This document shows positions 1-11,830 of a stretch of DNA of 64,000 nucleotides, piece after piece. How positions within the stretch are numbered: the first letter of the stretch is position 1; each line of letters starts with the position of its first letter. The position numbers were made by a program, and so were the translations under genes. A model generated the notes under the pieces. It ran no database searches, was not told the origin of the DNA, and saw only the letters and a list, made by a program, of their open reading frames with translations. This stretch comes from Ziziphus jujuba (Eukaryota; Streptophyta; Magnoliopsida; Rosales; Rhamnaceae). The stretch lies in assembly GCF_031755915.1 (NCBI RefSeq), contig NC_083384.1, forward strand, positions 24,445,001 through 24,509,000. Reading direction: 5' to 3'.

Positions 1-165
1 TTATATATGTTGAATTAAAGATAATCAATTTCTTCTTTGAAAATAATAGATTATTTTATATATGCTGAATTAAAGATAATCAATTTCTTTTTTGAAAATA
101 ATAGATTATTTTATATATGTTGAATTAAAGATAATCAATTTCTTCTTTGAAAATAATAGATTATT
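1..165. repeat. Tandem repeat, three 55-bp units
   Basis: Three consecutive 55-bp units (1-55, 56-110, 111-165), each beginning TTATATATG and ending AGATTATT. Units 1 and 3 are identical as read; unit 2 differs at two positions. The array may continue upstream of the window. It lies in what should be an intron of the Sec1/KEULE gene, whose first visible exon starts at 755. The rest of 166-754 is AT-rich intron sequence with no exon I can recognise. Confidence 0.9.
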
Positions 166-754
166 GACTGTTACATGCATTACACGTGGAAAGCATCTTC
201 TAACTGAATAGAAGCTCTCAAATTCCTTGAAAAAATTACTGTTTCTAACTTGTTATATGGTTCATGGATGCAAAATGATAAAGACGCCACTTTCAAGTAT
301 GTACCTTCCACCAATTTTAATGGTTCTCTTTTTTCTTCCCATTGGTTGAAAATCAAAATTGTAAACATTCTATTTTTCTGAGAAAGATGTCATAGGACAA
401 AATTTTATTTTGTTATGTTCATATTTAGATTCTAGTTCTTCATGGAATTTCTTCTATTTGCTATAATTGCATAATTAAATTTGATTGTACATATAGTTAG
501 AAACTGAATCTTATGTTTTAACTCATGGAACCATTGTCTTTGTAAATCGAGCTTAATTTTTTCTCAGGTAAGATAATCAAAAGAGTGGTTAATAAAAAAT
601 GAGAGATAGAGAATGACATAGAAAGTAGTTCCTTTTCTGTCAAATTAGAAATGATTTGCATTCAAATCAAAAAGAATAATTGGGAATAATTTCTAGATGT
701 TGATCTATGGGTAGGGGTGCCATGGCTTTATGCAGATTTTGTTTATTTGTCCAG

Positions 755-3259
755 ATTGCAGGTAAAATAAACAGAACTATTAAGGATGTTGGGCTTAGAG
801 AACTTGGACAGCTGGAGCAGGATCTTGTTTTTGGAGATGCAGGAATGAAAGATGTAATCAAATATTTGACAACAAAAGATGTAAGAAATTGTAGAGATAT
901 ATATGGGTCCACCAGGCTCCTTACCAATAAATGTATTATAAATGGGTACCATTTGTCATGCAGGACACCACTCGTGAAAATAAGCTGCGCTTGCTGATGA
1001 TTCTTGCAGCCATTTATCCTGAAAAATTTGATGGTGAAAAGGGTCTTAATTTAATGAAGGTGGGATTTGTTCCATTGTTAACTAACAGAATTTCATTTCT
1101 TGTTTCTTATGTGAGGTCGATTATTCTCTTTTGTGTTTAGTGTGTCTTGATTTGCTTGATTTATGGGAACTTTTTGTTTTTCTTTGTTCCTTTATTTATT
1201 TTCTTTAGTTGGCAAAGTTACAACCTGAGGACATGAATGCTGTGAATAATTTGAGACTGCTTGGGGGATCATCGGAAACCAAAAAAACCTCAACAGGACC
1301 TTTCTCTTTGAAGTTTGATATGCATAAGGTAATATACTTAAAAGTTAAGTTCTTCTTTTGATTATGAAAATTTTGATTCTAACAGAAGTTATTCAATTTT
1401 CCAGAAGAAACGTGCAGCTAGGAAAGATCGTACAGGTGAAGAAGAAACATGGCAGCTTTCACGCTTTTATCCCATTATAGAGGTACATCCAAGTTCATCT
1501 CAACTGTATAGCTTGTATGGTTATTATTACCTGTTTCTGGTTGAAACATTCTATTGCAACCTTTCAAATTTGCCTCGCAAATTGCTTCCTGTATAATTCT
1601 TTATGGATATCCTGTATCTTTTTAACATGGTTGTAGAACTGGAGCATCGTAATCTTTTCTAGCCATTCCTTGCCAACCTCGATGTTGTTTGGCTGTTCAT
1701 GATTCCAAACCAGCAACCACTGGCAATTTACCTCCCATATTGTTACTACTATAATTCTCTATGAATATCCTCGCTTTAACATGGTCATAAATCTGGAGCA
1801 GTGTTATCTTTCCTAGCCCTTTGTTTCCAAGCTCGATATTGTTTGGTTTGTGGTTCCAAACCGGTAACCACAGGCAATTTCCGGTTTAAATCATGTCATG
1901 AATTTCTAAAACCTTAATGAGAAGAAAATTAAACTAGTCATTGATTTTCTGTAGCATTAGTTATTTAATTCTTTTGAAAGCTTTCACTTTAGCAAAGAAT
2001 AATAGCAAATAGAGTACTTTTTCTTTTGGGGCGTGGAGGGAGGTAATTGTTCAATGGTGATGCTGTTTAATCATAGGAAGACTTGTAGTATCAGAAAAGA
2101 GGACTTGGAGCCGACAAAAGCTACTTGAAATTCCTTGTGTCCCTTAGTTCTGAGCATTTTAATCTATTTTCGTTTTCATTATTAAAAGTTATAATTCCTT
2201 TTTTACTGGGTAACATGCAGATGAGAACAAGTAAGTTACTGGGTTCTGAGTGTAGCTTGCATGTGGACTCCATTATGTTGTCATTATAGTGATGCAATAT
2301 GTTTTCTGTCCCTATTCCAGTAGTTGAAGCCTGCTAGTATTCTAGATTACTTGATTCAAATTCATTTCCCCTTTCAGGAACTTGTTGAAAAACTTAGCAA
2401 AGGCGAACTGTCAAAAGAAGATTATCCATGTTTAAATGACCCAAGTGCCACTTTCCATGGGACTCCAAATAGCACACCGTTACATCAAGCTCCAGCTGCT
2501 CATTCAATGAGATCAAGACGGACACCAACATGGGCTCGGCCTCGTTCTTCTGATGATGGATATTCAAGGTGCTTTTCTTACTCATCTGACAGCTGACTTA
2601 ATTATTTTGTACTTTGACCTGTCAATAATTTCATTTCTTGCACTACCCATTCAGTTTCTTCTGCATATTTGCTTTTTAATTTAAAACCATGTATTTTCAT
2701 GTTCATGATTTTGGGTTGCTTATAGTACTTTAGTGATGGCAATTTGTCTGTCCATTATTGATATATATATATATATATATGTATGTATATTTAATTGTGG
2801 ATTTCTCTTTTCTCTGGTGCCTACAGTGATTCGGTTCTAAGACATGCATCTAGCGATTTCAAGAAGATGGGCCAACGAATTATTGTATTTATCGTTGGTG
2901 GAGCTACCAGATCAGAGGTATGAGAAGATCTATCCATCAAATATGTTGTAGTGGTTGGTTTTCCTGATCATTAGATTATACAAGTTGTTAATTCTTTTTC
3001 AGCTTCGGGTCTGCCACAAGCTGACAACTAAGCTGAAGAGGGAAATTATTTTGGGCTCGTCAAGTCTTGATGATCCTCCACAATTTTTAACGGTAATTAA
3101 ATTTATTTTCTCCTTCCAAGTGTAATTTTCTATCGTCATACTGCGTCTCCTTCCATTTCCTCTTAACAAAAAACCTTAAAAGTTTTGCCCCCTTCTGATT
3201 TGCAGAAACTGAAGATGCTGACGGCGAATGAGCTCTCATTGGATGATCTCCAGATCTGA
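755..3259 (+). CDS. KEU: Sec1/Munc18-family protein, KEULE type (C-terminal part, 8 exons)
   Basis: SM-family protein that binds syntaxin-type SNAREs and promotes vesicle fusion; KEULE acts with the syntaxin KNOLLE at the cell plate in cytokinesis. Exons: 755-880, 964-1059, 1209-1328, 1405-1482, 2378-2568, 2827-2917, 3003-3092, 3206-3259. All introns are GT-AG and the phases join without a break, giving 281 residues and a TGA at 3257-3259. Family landmarks: [17 protein letters not shown] in the first exon, [14 protein letters not shown] in the second, [15 protein letters not shown] before the long intron, [14 protein letters not shown] in the charged linker, [11 protein letters not shown] near the end and the terminal LSLDDLQI. 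Plant family members are near 660 residues, so about the last 40% is here; the 5' exons lie before the window. KEULE and its SEC1A/B paralogues cannot be separated with certainty from the C-terminus alone. Confidence 0.95.
1592..1887 (+). repeat. Tandem duplication inside a KEULE intron
   Basis: Two diverged copies with a period of about 158 bp (1592-1749 and 1750-1887), inside the 1483-2377 intron. Shared landmarks in the same order are TATAATTCT, TTTAACATGGT, CTGGAGCA, GATNTTGTTTGG and TTCCAAACC. The copies differ by many substitutions and small indels, so the duplication is old. No coding potential is seen. Confidence 0.8.
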
Positions 3260-4465
3260 AGGCGGACGGCTTAGGAATGCTGAATTGGGAACTTATACAA
3301 GGGTATCCAATCAAATTTGTAGCATTCAAAATTTTATTCAGCTCATTGTATCCATTTTTTTTTTTTTTTTGTTCCATGAGACATTCAAATATAAAATTGA
3401 CATCGGTTAGTGGCTTCCTGTGGTATATTCAAGATGGAGCATCTTGACCAGCTTAGTCTCCTGGGCTCTGTATTATATCGACATGTCCACGAGGCCAGTG
3501 GGTTTGATGCACGGTGTGTATAACATAATTCTTTTCAACTGACAGAAACAACCATTGCAAATTCCAAAGCTGGGAACTCCAATGCTGTCTGATTGTGACT
3601 GGATCTTTTTCATGGTTTAATGGGTGGTTCTTGGAGTTTTGTATTGTATAGTATAGTCCGGCTCCAGTTAGTTGAGTTTATATGGCTCAAATTGTATTCC
3701 ATGAAGAGTTCCATGTATGAAAGAGCAAGATCCCTATGCCATCCATACGCCCTCTCAAACTAACATCTTCCTCTCTTCCATGGTGCATACCAATTTGATT
3801 ATCAATTTCTTTTGGCCTACGAATATGGGTTCTATTTTGATTGCAAAATATGCATGATATATATATGATATTATTTTATTGGTTCATATTTAACTCTACT
3901 AATCCACATATTTAGTAAATGAGTTGATAGACAAATTTGGCCAAATTAAAAAAAATAAAAAAAATTCTTGCGAAACCCAATATGTAATTTCAATCCTGTC
4001 AAACCATTAAACATTCTAATTAAAAACATAACTAAAAACGACTTCCTGCCATCCATCGTAGGAACTTACATGATTGCGAATTGAATTTCTATAACCAAAC
4101 AAGTGCCTGCATTTTTCACCCAAAAAGAATAAGCGCCTACATTTTTCTTACGGAATTGGAGGTGGCGTACATGTCATTGAAAGGTTGTCAATTTACATAC
4201 ATATTCTTCTCTTGGATGGTACATGCACAGTTGTCGAGAGGGTACAACTGGAAAAGTCAAAAAAAAAAAAAAAATCCTAATTTTTTTTTTTGTTTTTTTG
4301 TTTTTTGGGAATTAATAACCATCCTAAATTGGTCAGCTGGAAGATCTAGAACTATCAAATTAAAAACCTGGCTTCTAATTCTAAACGAGCTTTGTTTCAT
4401 TAAATAATACTCAATGGGAAGCAGCAGAAAATGTCAATATTCAGATAAAAAGCCCAAGATACCAT
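3260..4465. other. Convergent gap between KEULE and photolyase genes
   Basis: About 1.2 kb between two stop codons that face each other. It must hold both 3' UTRs. It contains T- and A-runs (3355-3370, 4260-4274, 4280-4305) and a small TA repeat near 3858, but no conserved gene. The open frame at 4081-4407 depends on those homopolymers and resembles no protein I know. Confidence 0.6.
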
Positions 4466-7400
4466 CTATCTACGGAGTTCCTTCAACTTTCTACTCGATA
4501 AGTCTTCTGCTTTTCTCTTCTTCATTTCACCCACAAGCCTCTTGACATATGCAATATAACCATCCACATCAAATTTCCTTTTGCATCCTGCATAGTTCAT
4601 ATAACGTATTTTTCCAAATACTGGTCGTTCCTGCCAACCCTGATTAGCCGAGAAAAAAACCCATTAAATAAAAATTTTCAAGAGAGAATTACCTATCGGA
4701 AACGAACCATTCCATTCCAATGTCTGTATCTGTTGTAGATTCCAGGACTACATTCAAAATCCAATATTTTCATTTTGTTTACTTGTCTGAAGTCAAGCCC
4801 TTCATTTTATTTTTTTCACCAAGAAGTATTGTGATGCAGAACTGCAAACTGGGAATCAGATAAAAAGAAAACAATAACATGGAGACAAACCTGGTCGTGA
4901 ATGCCGCATATTGACCACATGCAACCCACATATCCACATGGATCCCTCCCATCTATTTCATACTGCAATCAGAATCTATAACAATAAGCTAAGATAATAT
5001 AGTGGCTCTCACCATTCAGCCATTTAGACTTCTAACACTTGAGAGACAATTTCTCTCAATTTTCAATTAAAAATAAAATTTCCCCTAATCTTTCCTCTCT
5101 GTTTTGATGTTACATCTATCAATGCCAGTAGATCAATAAAATTAGAGGATTTTTGTGGAGAATAAAGAATTTTATTTATCAACAATATAATTGATTATTA
5201 ACCCCAAATTGAGCTTTAAAGGATTTAAAGAGTAAGAAAATGTGAATTCACACTCCATAATTTTTCTCAAATATAAAGAATAAAATAATTAATTGTAAAG
5301 ATGGTTCCACAAAATAACATTCAATCAAAATTAAATAAACATATATATTTGCTATAATTTTTATATATATATATATAGATATATTTATACATACCATATC
5401 CAATATTATCTTTTGTTACCAATTTATGATGTGGTGGCCCAACTCAAAACCAAAAAGAATTATTTTAGAGAACACATTACTTCAACTGAAAGTATGGAAA
5501 GGAGATTGTTCCTTGATACGGTCTAAGGAGTTAAATGTAAAATTTGTAAATTATTCATCTCGAGAGATAATAATAGATGAATTACCTTGTTATTTAAATA
5601 TATAGATATCTCAAGAGCTTCTTCTGGTCCTTTTGTCCACTCAAGAATCTTTTTCGCCCAATACATCCTGCACATGATTTTAAAAAATGTCAGAAGAATT
5701 GTCATTTTACAAAAACAAATATACATAAGAAACTGGCAGCATCCTTTATCAGTATGGCTAAGAGCATAATTCACATAAAAATAACTGTTAATTATTTGAT
5801 CTTCACCAAGTACTAAACCACAATGTAGCAAGTCTCATGTGTGTCTTTTATCTATTTCAGCAATGGTCATTCTTGTGACAGAAAGCACCATATTTATTAT
5901 GACATTCATTAGCAAAGAAAGGTCATGAAGTAAGGAGGAATTTAGCAATTAGAATTAAACTAAGGCTCTCTAGAACCCTAATTAGGTTAAGTGATAATGC
6001 TTGCTTACAGACAAAGCAAGGACAACATGCTCTTTACTTGGATAATCATATAACCACAAGACTATAATTTAGTCATAGATATAAAGCTAGAAGACCTCAA
6101 TGGTAATCCATTACTTTTTTAACTATCCAAAGTATGAACTAGAAAATCTGATAATATTTGAAAATTCTTGGTGTCTAATTCAACTCTTTGTTACAAGATA
6201 ATTGCTCAACTCCAGCCAACTAAGTCAGAAAAACCACAGTAATAAGCCACCAAACTGCAAAGTTAAAATAAATAAATAATCAGATAAGAGTTACTTGCCG
6301 CATAAATCCATGCATCTTTCCATGGTAAACCATCTCCAACTGGGAAGCATTCCATAGCTGAAAATTAGCAATACAGAGGAATAAATTTGTCAATAAAATC
6401 AGATGACAGTGGCACATAGCTGGAAGCAATATGACATGGTAGATACACTCTCATACGTTATCATATTATAATACTAATAAAGGATCTAAGTACATGAAAT
6501 TCAAAACAAAGAGGAGGAATCAGGAGCCGGGAGAGACCTAAGAAATATTTAGATATCACCAAAATGTCATACAGAATTCTGAACTAGAATAATCAATTTT
6601 TGCTCAGAATGTTAGCTTACAGGATCAGCTGTTTGTGCCTTCTCCAGTTGATCCCTTCTGGAAATGAAAGTCATTCATAGAGTTCAAAACCATCGGTCAT
6701 CAAACAGAAAGCCAACAAAAATTCAAACCCAGAAAAACGAAGATTTCTTACGTGTAGAGATGTTCGCGCTTATCAGAAGCATGGTCCAACAATGTCTTGC
6801 GTGCCCATTCCCAAGCCCCTTCTAACGAATCATAATGAGGCTGGTAGAAGCAGAAGTTATCAGCAAGTTCCCTTCGCACAACCAGCTCCTCTAGAAACGC
6901 ATCAACTGACTTCAGTATAGCAGGCAGAATCAGGAGAATAGCAATATATCAGTTTCAATAAGCCACCAAATGAAAAGCAACAGTTAAACGATTACAAGAT
7001 GGATTTGTAAATTAAGAAAATTGAAGGCGATACAATACGTAGATGCTAGATCATAGACGTGAGTTTGACATCACCGACCTGAGGACAGAGTTTCCGGACA
7101 TTACGAGCCTCTAAGGCACACCTCTGTGCAGATATCTGGCCAAAATGCAAATATGGTGACAGGCCAGAAAGTCCTCTGGGTTTCAAAGGGTTATTTCTGT
7201 CTGCTGAGTAATTCTTCAGCCTTTTCGTCAAAAACCCATCTTTACTACCCATCAAAAGTTCCACTCCAGCCTCTTCTCCTGGTTCACACCATGAAATTTC
7301 AGGAACTTCTGACCCTTTTCTAAAAGAGAGAGGAAAAAAAAAAAAAAAAAAAAAAAAGGAAGAAAAGAAAAGAAGACATTAACATCAACCAAACCATCTT

Positions 7401-8226
7401 AAAGAAGCCCCACTAATACCAAGTAGACAAAGTGATTTCTAACCTCAAAACTTCCGCAATTATGGCATCCCAGTCAATCACTTGAGTTGTAGAACTCCAT
7501 TTTGCAATTGGTGGATTCAATGTAGGAAAATCAATGAGGTACTCTGGAAGCATCTTGTTTATCTTACTCCTTATAGTCCGAGCACCATACTCCAATTTCT
7601 CAGATGAAACCCAAGTGGGTACAACATTATGTGCATCAACTTCATGCACGGTCACAGAATCACTAACCCTCTTGCAAATTTCGTCCTTAAATTTCCGAAT
7701 TTCCCGTAGAGGCGAAAAGTCTGTAACCAAAAGCGAAGCCCCACATTCTCTCACAAAGTTCGGAATGGTATCTTCAGCTTCTCCCTATAAACCACAAATA
7801 AATAAATAAATCCATAAATAAAACAAAATATAAACCTTTCAAACCCCAAAATTCTGGAATTTCCAAATAAAGTAAAAAACTTTTCTCTAATGGATTTACG
7901 ATTTCAGAGTTTACCCGGAACAAGAAAAATGGGATTTGAAGGGTTTCTTCGAGCAACAGATTAACTTTTCGCAAACCCCTCAACATAAACCCTAAATGCC
8001 GAGCTTTGGCGCCCAAAAATTGATCGAACAGATTGAACGCAACGACAACAGGGACATTGGATTTGTTGGCCTGCTCAACGGCGTGGATTAAAGCCCAATT
8101 GTCTCTGACCCTTTGATCTCTGAACATCCAGTAAACTACGGGACCCAAATTCTTACTGTACGGCTTCAAACCTTGTTTAAGAACCCTGATCCGACCAGGT
8201 TGAACGGTGGTGGAGCTGACCGCCAT
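4466..8226 (-). CDS. PHR1: Class II CPD photolyase (UVR2/PHR1 type), 9 exons
   Basis: Flavoprotein that uses blue/UV-A light to split cyclobutane pyrimidine dimers; the main repair route for UV-B damage in plants. Exons in transcript order: 8226-7915, 7784-7444, 7319-7079, 6909-6752, 6657-6621, 6357-6299, 5667-5586, 4962-4891, 4639-4466. Phases agree throughout: 1476 nt, 491 residues, close to the roughly 496 of the Arabidopsis protein. Landmarks: [15 protein letters not shown] in exon 1 (N-terminal alpha/beta domain), [17 protein letters not shown] and [10 protein letters not shown] in exon 2, [20 protein letters not shown] in exon 3 (FAD-binding domain), [18 protein letters not shown] in exon 6, [18 protein letters not shown] in exon 7, GCMWSICG in exon 8, [19 protein letters not shown] in the last. 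Intron 6 (6298-5668) has a GC donor (GCAAGT); the rest are GT-AG. Start is the first in-frame ATG (8224-8226, MAVSS). No broken exon seen, so probably functional. Confidence 0.97.
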
Positions 8227-8478
8227 GGATGATGATAATGATGAGAGAACAGCTGTGGATATGAAGCGAAGCTGAGGGCGTTTGCTAACGCGCGCAGGAA
8301 ATGTAGGGAGAGCCGGAGAGAGACGGAGAAAGAGTGTCCCGAACTTGCTGGAATTGCAGGAAATGGAAAGAGGAGCGACCGGAAGACCAGACCCCAAAAA
8401 CTGGAGGGAACTGAAAAAGAAGGACTGTGTGGTTTTGAAAGTTTGTACGTGGCCTCTTATCCTATCGAAACGTGGCAC
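8227..8478 (-). other. In-frame, AUG-less open extension upstream of the photolyase
   Basis: The photolyase frame stays open for at least 84 codons upstream of the chosen ATG and contains no other ATG; the most distal candidate here, at 8476-8478, is GTG. The translation is rich in Ser, Arg, Leu and Phe and poor in acidic residues near the ATG (for example RVSKRPQLRFISTAVLSS), as in organelle transit peptides. It may simply be 5' UTR. A non-AUG start giving an organelle-targeted isoform is possible but unproven. Confidence 0.45.
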
Positions 8479-8497
8479 AAAATTATTGGCTATGGTA

Positions 8498-8498
8498 T

Positions 8499-8532
<34 letters not shown>

Positions 8533-8546
8533 GTAATAATAATAAA
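8498..8546. repeat. (TAA)n microsatellite
   Basis: Nearly uninterrupted TAA triplets with one TAG variant near 8531. It lies just upstream of the photolyase 5' region, in the probable promoter, and should be length-polymorphic. Confidence 0.95.
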
Positions 8547-9860
8547 ATGGGTTTGGTGGGCCCTTAGATGAGATGGATTATCAAACTGGACCCATTGGTG
8601 TTTCGTAAAAGTCAAGCTCAACAAATAGTTTTTTTGCAGTGAAAATACAACAATGCCCATGCGGTAACAAAAAGAAAAATGTCCTCCCTCTTCAAAATAC
8701 ATAATTTTGCCCATTATTAATTTATTCAATTTAATGAATCATCCATTATATCCTTAATTAAATTTTAAATATTAAAATTAAAACAAAAAACTTTGCCCCC
8801 CATTGATCACACAGGCTGTCCTTCGACAGTAGCACAAAGAAAAGCCATGGAAAAAAGTTGAGTAAAATTGATTTATATGGGTGCTATGGAAAACCATAAA
8901 ATTTTTTTTTTTCTCATTGGTATTGAAATTCAAAGAACATACAATACAGAAGTGAATACTTAACAAAATCAATGGTGGGTTGTGGAGGATTCAAACCCAT
9001 AAACAAGAACTGTGAGTTTGTGGCCAACAAAAAACCAAATTGGATTGGCAAAAAAGTGCAGAATGGGAGGTTGAAGAAGAAGAAAGAAACTGAGACAAAG
9101 AGAGGATTGGAAATGAAAGAAAATGATGGGATGGTTAGTTAGCGGAGAGAAGTGCCATCAGACCAAACTGCTTTTTTGTTTAATTGTTGGATTGTTAAGG
9201 TAGCCTCTTGGCCCCTGATAAAATACCCAGGCCCAATTTCAGAGCCGGTCTATTAGTTGGAGCCACCCTCCCCAATGAGATGGGGTACCAGATAAAGTTT
9301 CTACCTTATACCTCGTCTAAATGGTGATTGGAATCCCAACTTTGGGGCGGTGTACGAAAATCTTGAATCATGAAACATGAATTACTATTAACTTTGGGTG
9401 AGGTCCCAAATTTGGTGGTCATGGTATGAATAAATTCACAAATTCATGAATCATGTAATGAAAGCAATACCTTTTTTGGTGAGTAATGCAGCTAAGCCAA
9501 TCTTGTCCCAGTGCTTCCTCTTCCACCTTAACAAGCATTCCTCAAGGATCAGCATCCTGCAAGTCCCACATGCCACTACTCTTTCTTCTTCCTTCCCCTA
9601 CTTTATCTTCTCTAGACAAATAGGGCACGCCGTTCCTTCTTCAATCTCCAACGTAAAATATTGATGAGCAAATAGCTTAATTCTTAAATTCTTTTGCTTA
9701 ATTATTAAACTTACTTTCCAAATAGGTATCCTGACAAAAATATTAGCAAGCAAATATTCATGATTTCAACAGTTAATACAGGATTGGGTACAAGGATTTA
9801 TAAAGGTATAATCTATGTTGCTCGGACTCGGGTGTGGATATCAGGTACCGGTACATGTCT
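8547..9860. other. Photolyase upstream region and intergenic DNA
   Basis: No conserved gene. On the promoter side of the photolyase, GTGGGCCC at 8556-8563 contains the TGGGCC core of site II/TCP-type elements often found in promoters of plant housekeeping and growth genes. Further out, 9060-9180 is purine-rich and 9446-9664 is a 72-codon open frame without recognisable similarity. The end, 9815-9860, reads CTCGGACTCGGGTGTGG and GGTACCGGTACATGTCT, resembling a degenerate dispersed repeat; it is the flank into which Copia-1 inserted. Confidence 0.4.
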
Positions 9861-10295
9861 TGTTAGAATATATATATATATATATATATAAATATGTGGA
9901 ATGAAATTGAAAAATTAAGAAACAATTTTAGAACTTATTTATGTGCTTTTGACCGATTTGTCCGAGGCTTGTGTGATACTACAGTGTCCTTAATACGATT
10001 TCTACCCCAGGAATGTAGAAGGATCTGTGACAACCGTCTCCCAGGATACAACGGATGCTAAGGCTTGGACATGGCACCACCGAAGCCTTTCTCTTCAAAC
10101 TTTTAGTACCTTCACTTTACCATCGAAAATGCAAAAAAAAATGTAATCTCTAATTTTTCCTTTCTGTTTCAAAGGGAGCTTCAATACATGTGGTTCAAAA
10201 CCAAAACGTTAAGTAATAAAAACCCATTAAAGCACATTAATACCTCCCATTTAAGTCAAAACATTCACACCTTATTAAAAAAAAAAAAAGTTACA
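9861..10295 (-). repeat. Copia-1 3' LTR
   Basis: 435 bp, aligned along its length with 15977-16446. Shared blocks include GATGCTAAGGCTTGGACA, TTTCAAAGGGAGCTTCAA and AGTAATAAAAACCCATTAA. A TA dinucleotide run (about 9868-9890) lies near one end in both LTRs. Confidence 0.92.
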
Positions 10296-10842
10296 ATCCC
10301 CCACATGAATGATTTGACTACTTAGGATAAAGCAAGACTTTAGTGGTAAAACTCTACGGTTGGAACTTGCATAAGATAGTTAGATATTACTCTTTGACCT
10401 TTTCATTGTGAGACTATATCTACTTTACTGACTAATGGTAGATGCGATATCTTTGAACCATTTCATCATTTGTGTAAATAATAATATAATTCACATATGA
10501 TTTCTTCCTGATACACTTCATTTCTCACTGTTGTATTCATTTTGGCCTTGAACAACTCCTTGGTTCTATGAGAGTTTCTAAAGAATTGTGCCTTTAATAG
10601 TTCTCCTTTAAAACGGCCACTCTTCTCTCTCACATAGGTGATTCTTATTTCCAATGTATTCAGCATGGCTATACATAGATTACCAAACATACACTTATAG
10701 AAATCATTAAAAGCATGCTTTATGCTTAACCTTCATCTATCACTTTTCATCATAGGAATGGGTAAAGGATTAACCTTCGCAATAATCTATACCAGTCTTT
10801 ACAATTGCATTTCCCATTGAATCTAGATCTTGAGATCTCCAG

Positions 10843-11121
10843 TCAACTAGATTGGGTTTCCATCGTATTAACTTTACTCATGAGCTTTAATTCCATTCCC
10901 CTCGATAACTTCTCAACTAAATCTCTATTTAACCCTTTGGTTATCGACTCCGCCATGTTATCTTTCAACTTTATATAATCTATCGAGATAACTCCAGTTG
11001 AGATTAATTGTTTAATGGAATTGTGTTTACGATAAATTTGTCTAGACTTTTCATCATACATAATATTATGTGCCCTACCAATTGCAGATTGACTATCACA
11101 ATGTATACTTATAGCTGGCAC
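10843..11121 (-). pseudogene. Copia-1 RNase H domain remnant
   Basis: Minus-strand open stretch matching the C-terminal RNase H region of copia pol: ISIHCDSQSAIGRA (the conserved CDSQSAI segment), then SIKQLISTGVISIDYIK and NMAESITKGLNRDLV, the usual tail after the RNase H fold. It is cut off from the reverse transcriptase portion by stops and frameshifts. The stretch 10305-10842 between it and the LTR shows no coding sequence I recognise. Confidence 0.88.
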
Positions 11122-11477
11122 AGGTTTAAGCCACCTTGGAATGTCATTTAGAAATTAGCGTAGTCATTCAACCTCTTTACCACATTCATCTAATGCAATA
11201 AACTCAGATTACATCGCGCATCGGGCTATAACAGTTTGGTTTGAGAACTTCCATGCTACGGCTGCACCTGCCAAAGTGAACACATAGCCACTCATGGACT
11301 TTGAATTCTTGATATATGAAATCCAGTTTGCATTACTGTATCCTTCTAATACAACATGATATCTTGTATAGTTCAGTCTGTAATCATGAGTATATTGTAA
11401 GTACCTTAGTACTCTAACGATCCCTTTTTAATGATCATTATTTGGATTACTTTGTATTTACTCGGTCTACTTATAGC

Positions 11478-11830
11478 TTATGCTATGTTTGGTCTTGTAC
11501 AATTCATAAGGTACATCAGATTTTCAATCACCCTTACATAATCTATTTGAGATACACTCTCCCCTTTAATCTTGAACAAGTGTAAACTCATATTTAAGGG
11601 TGTTCCGGCTATACCAGTATCATCTTTATTAGCCAATATTTTGTCCACCTCTTGTATTTGACTAAGAATAATTGTATTCGAAGCCTTTGTGATTTTCATT
11701 CCTAAAATCACATCAGCAAACCTCATATTTTTCGTCAAATTTAGATTTTAACATGGCTTTTGTAGTTTGGACTATATTGTCTTTACTACTCACAATGAGT
11801 ATATCATTTACATACAAACAAAGAATGACA
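11478..11830 (-). pseudogene. Copia-1 reverse transcriptase remnant (altered catalytic box)
   Basis: Minus-strand remnant of the copia RT. 11478-11738 reads FADVILGMKI, TPLNMSLHLFKIKGESVSQIDY and LMYLMNCTRPNIA, typical of the segment after the palm domain. Upstream, 11803-11814 encodes the catalytic box as Tyr-Val-Asn-Asp where the family has Tyr-Val-Asp-Asp, so one metal-binding aspartate is lost. Fragments of the fingers and palm are scattered through about 11830-12400 in changing frames. Confidence 0.85.

Noticed and set aside
180..754. An additional upstream KEULE exon
   Set aside because: No frame gives the expected sequence that precedes the IAGKINR exon; the stretch looks purely intronic.
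8476..8478. GTG as the photolyase start
   Set aside because: Standard initiation needs ATG; the first in-frame ATG (8224-8226) gives the normal family length. The upstream stretch is kept only as a non-AUG hypothesis.
8479..8729. Open frame upstream of the photolyase ending in an isoleucine run
   Set aside because: The run is the (TAA)n microsatellite, and the frame differs from the photolyase frame.
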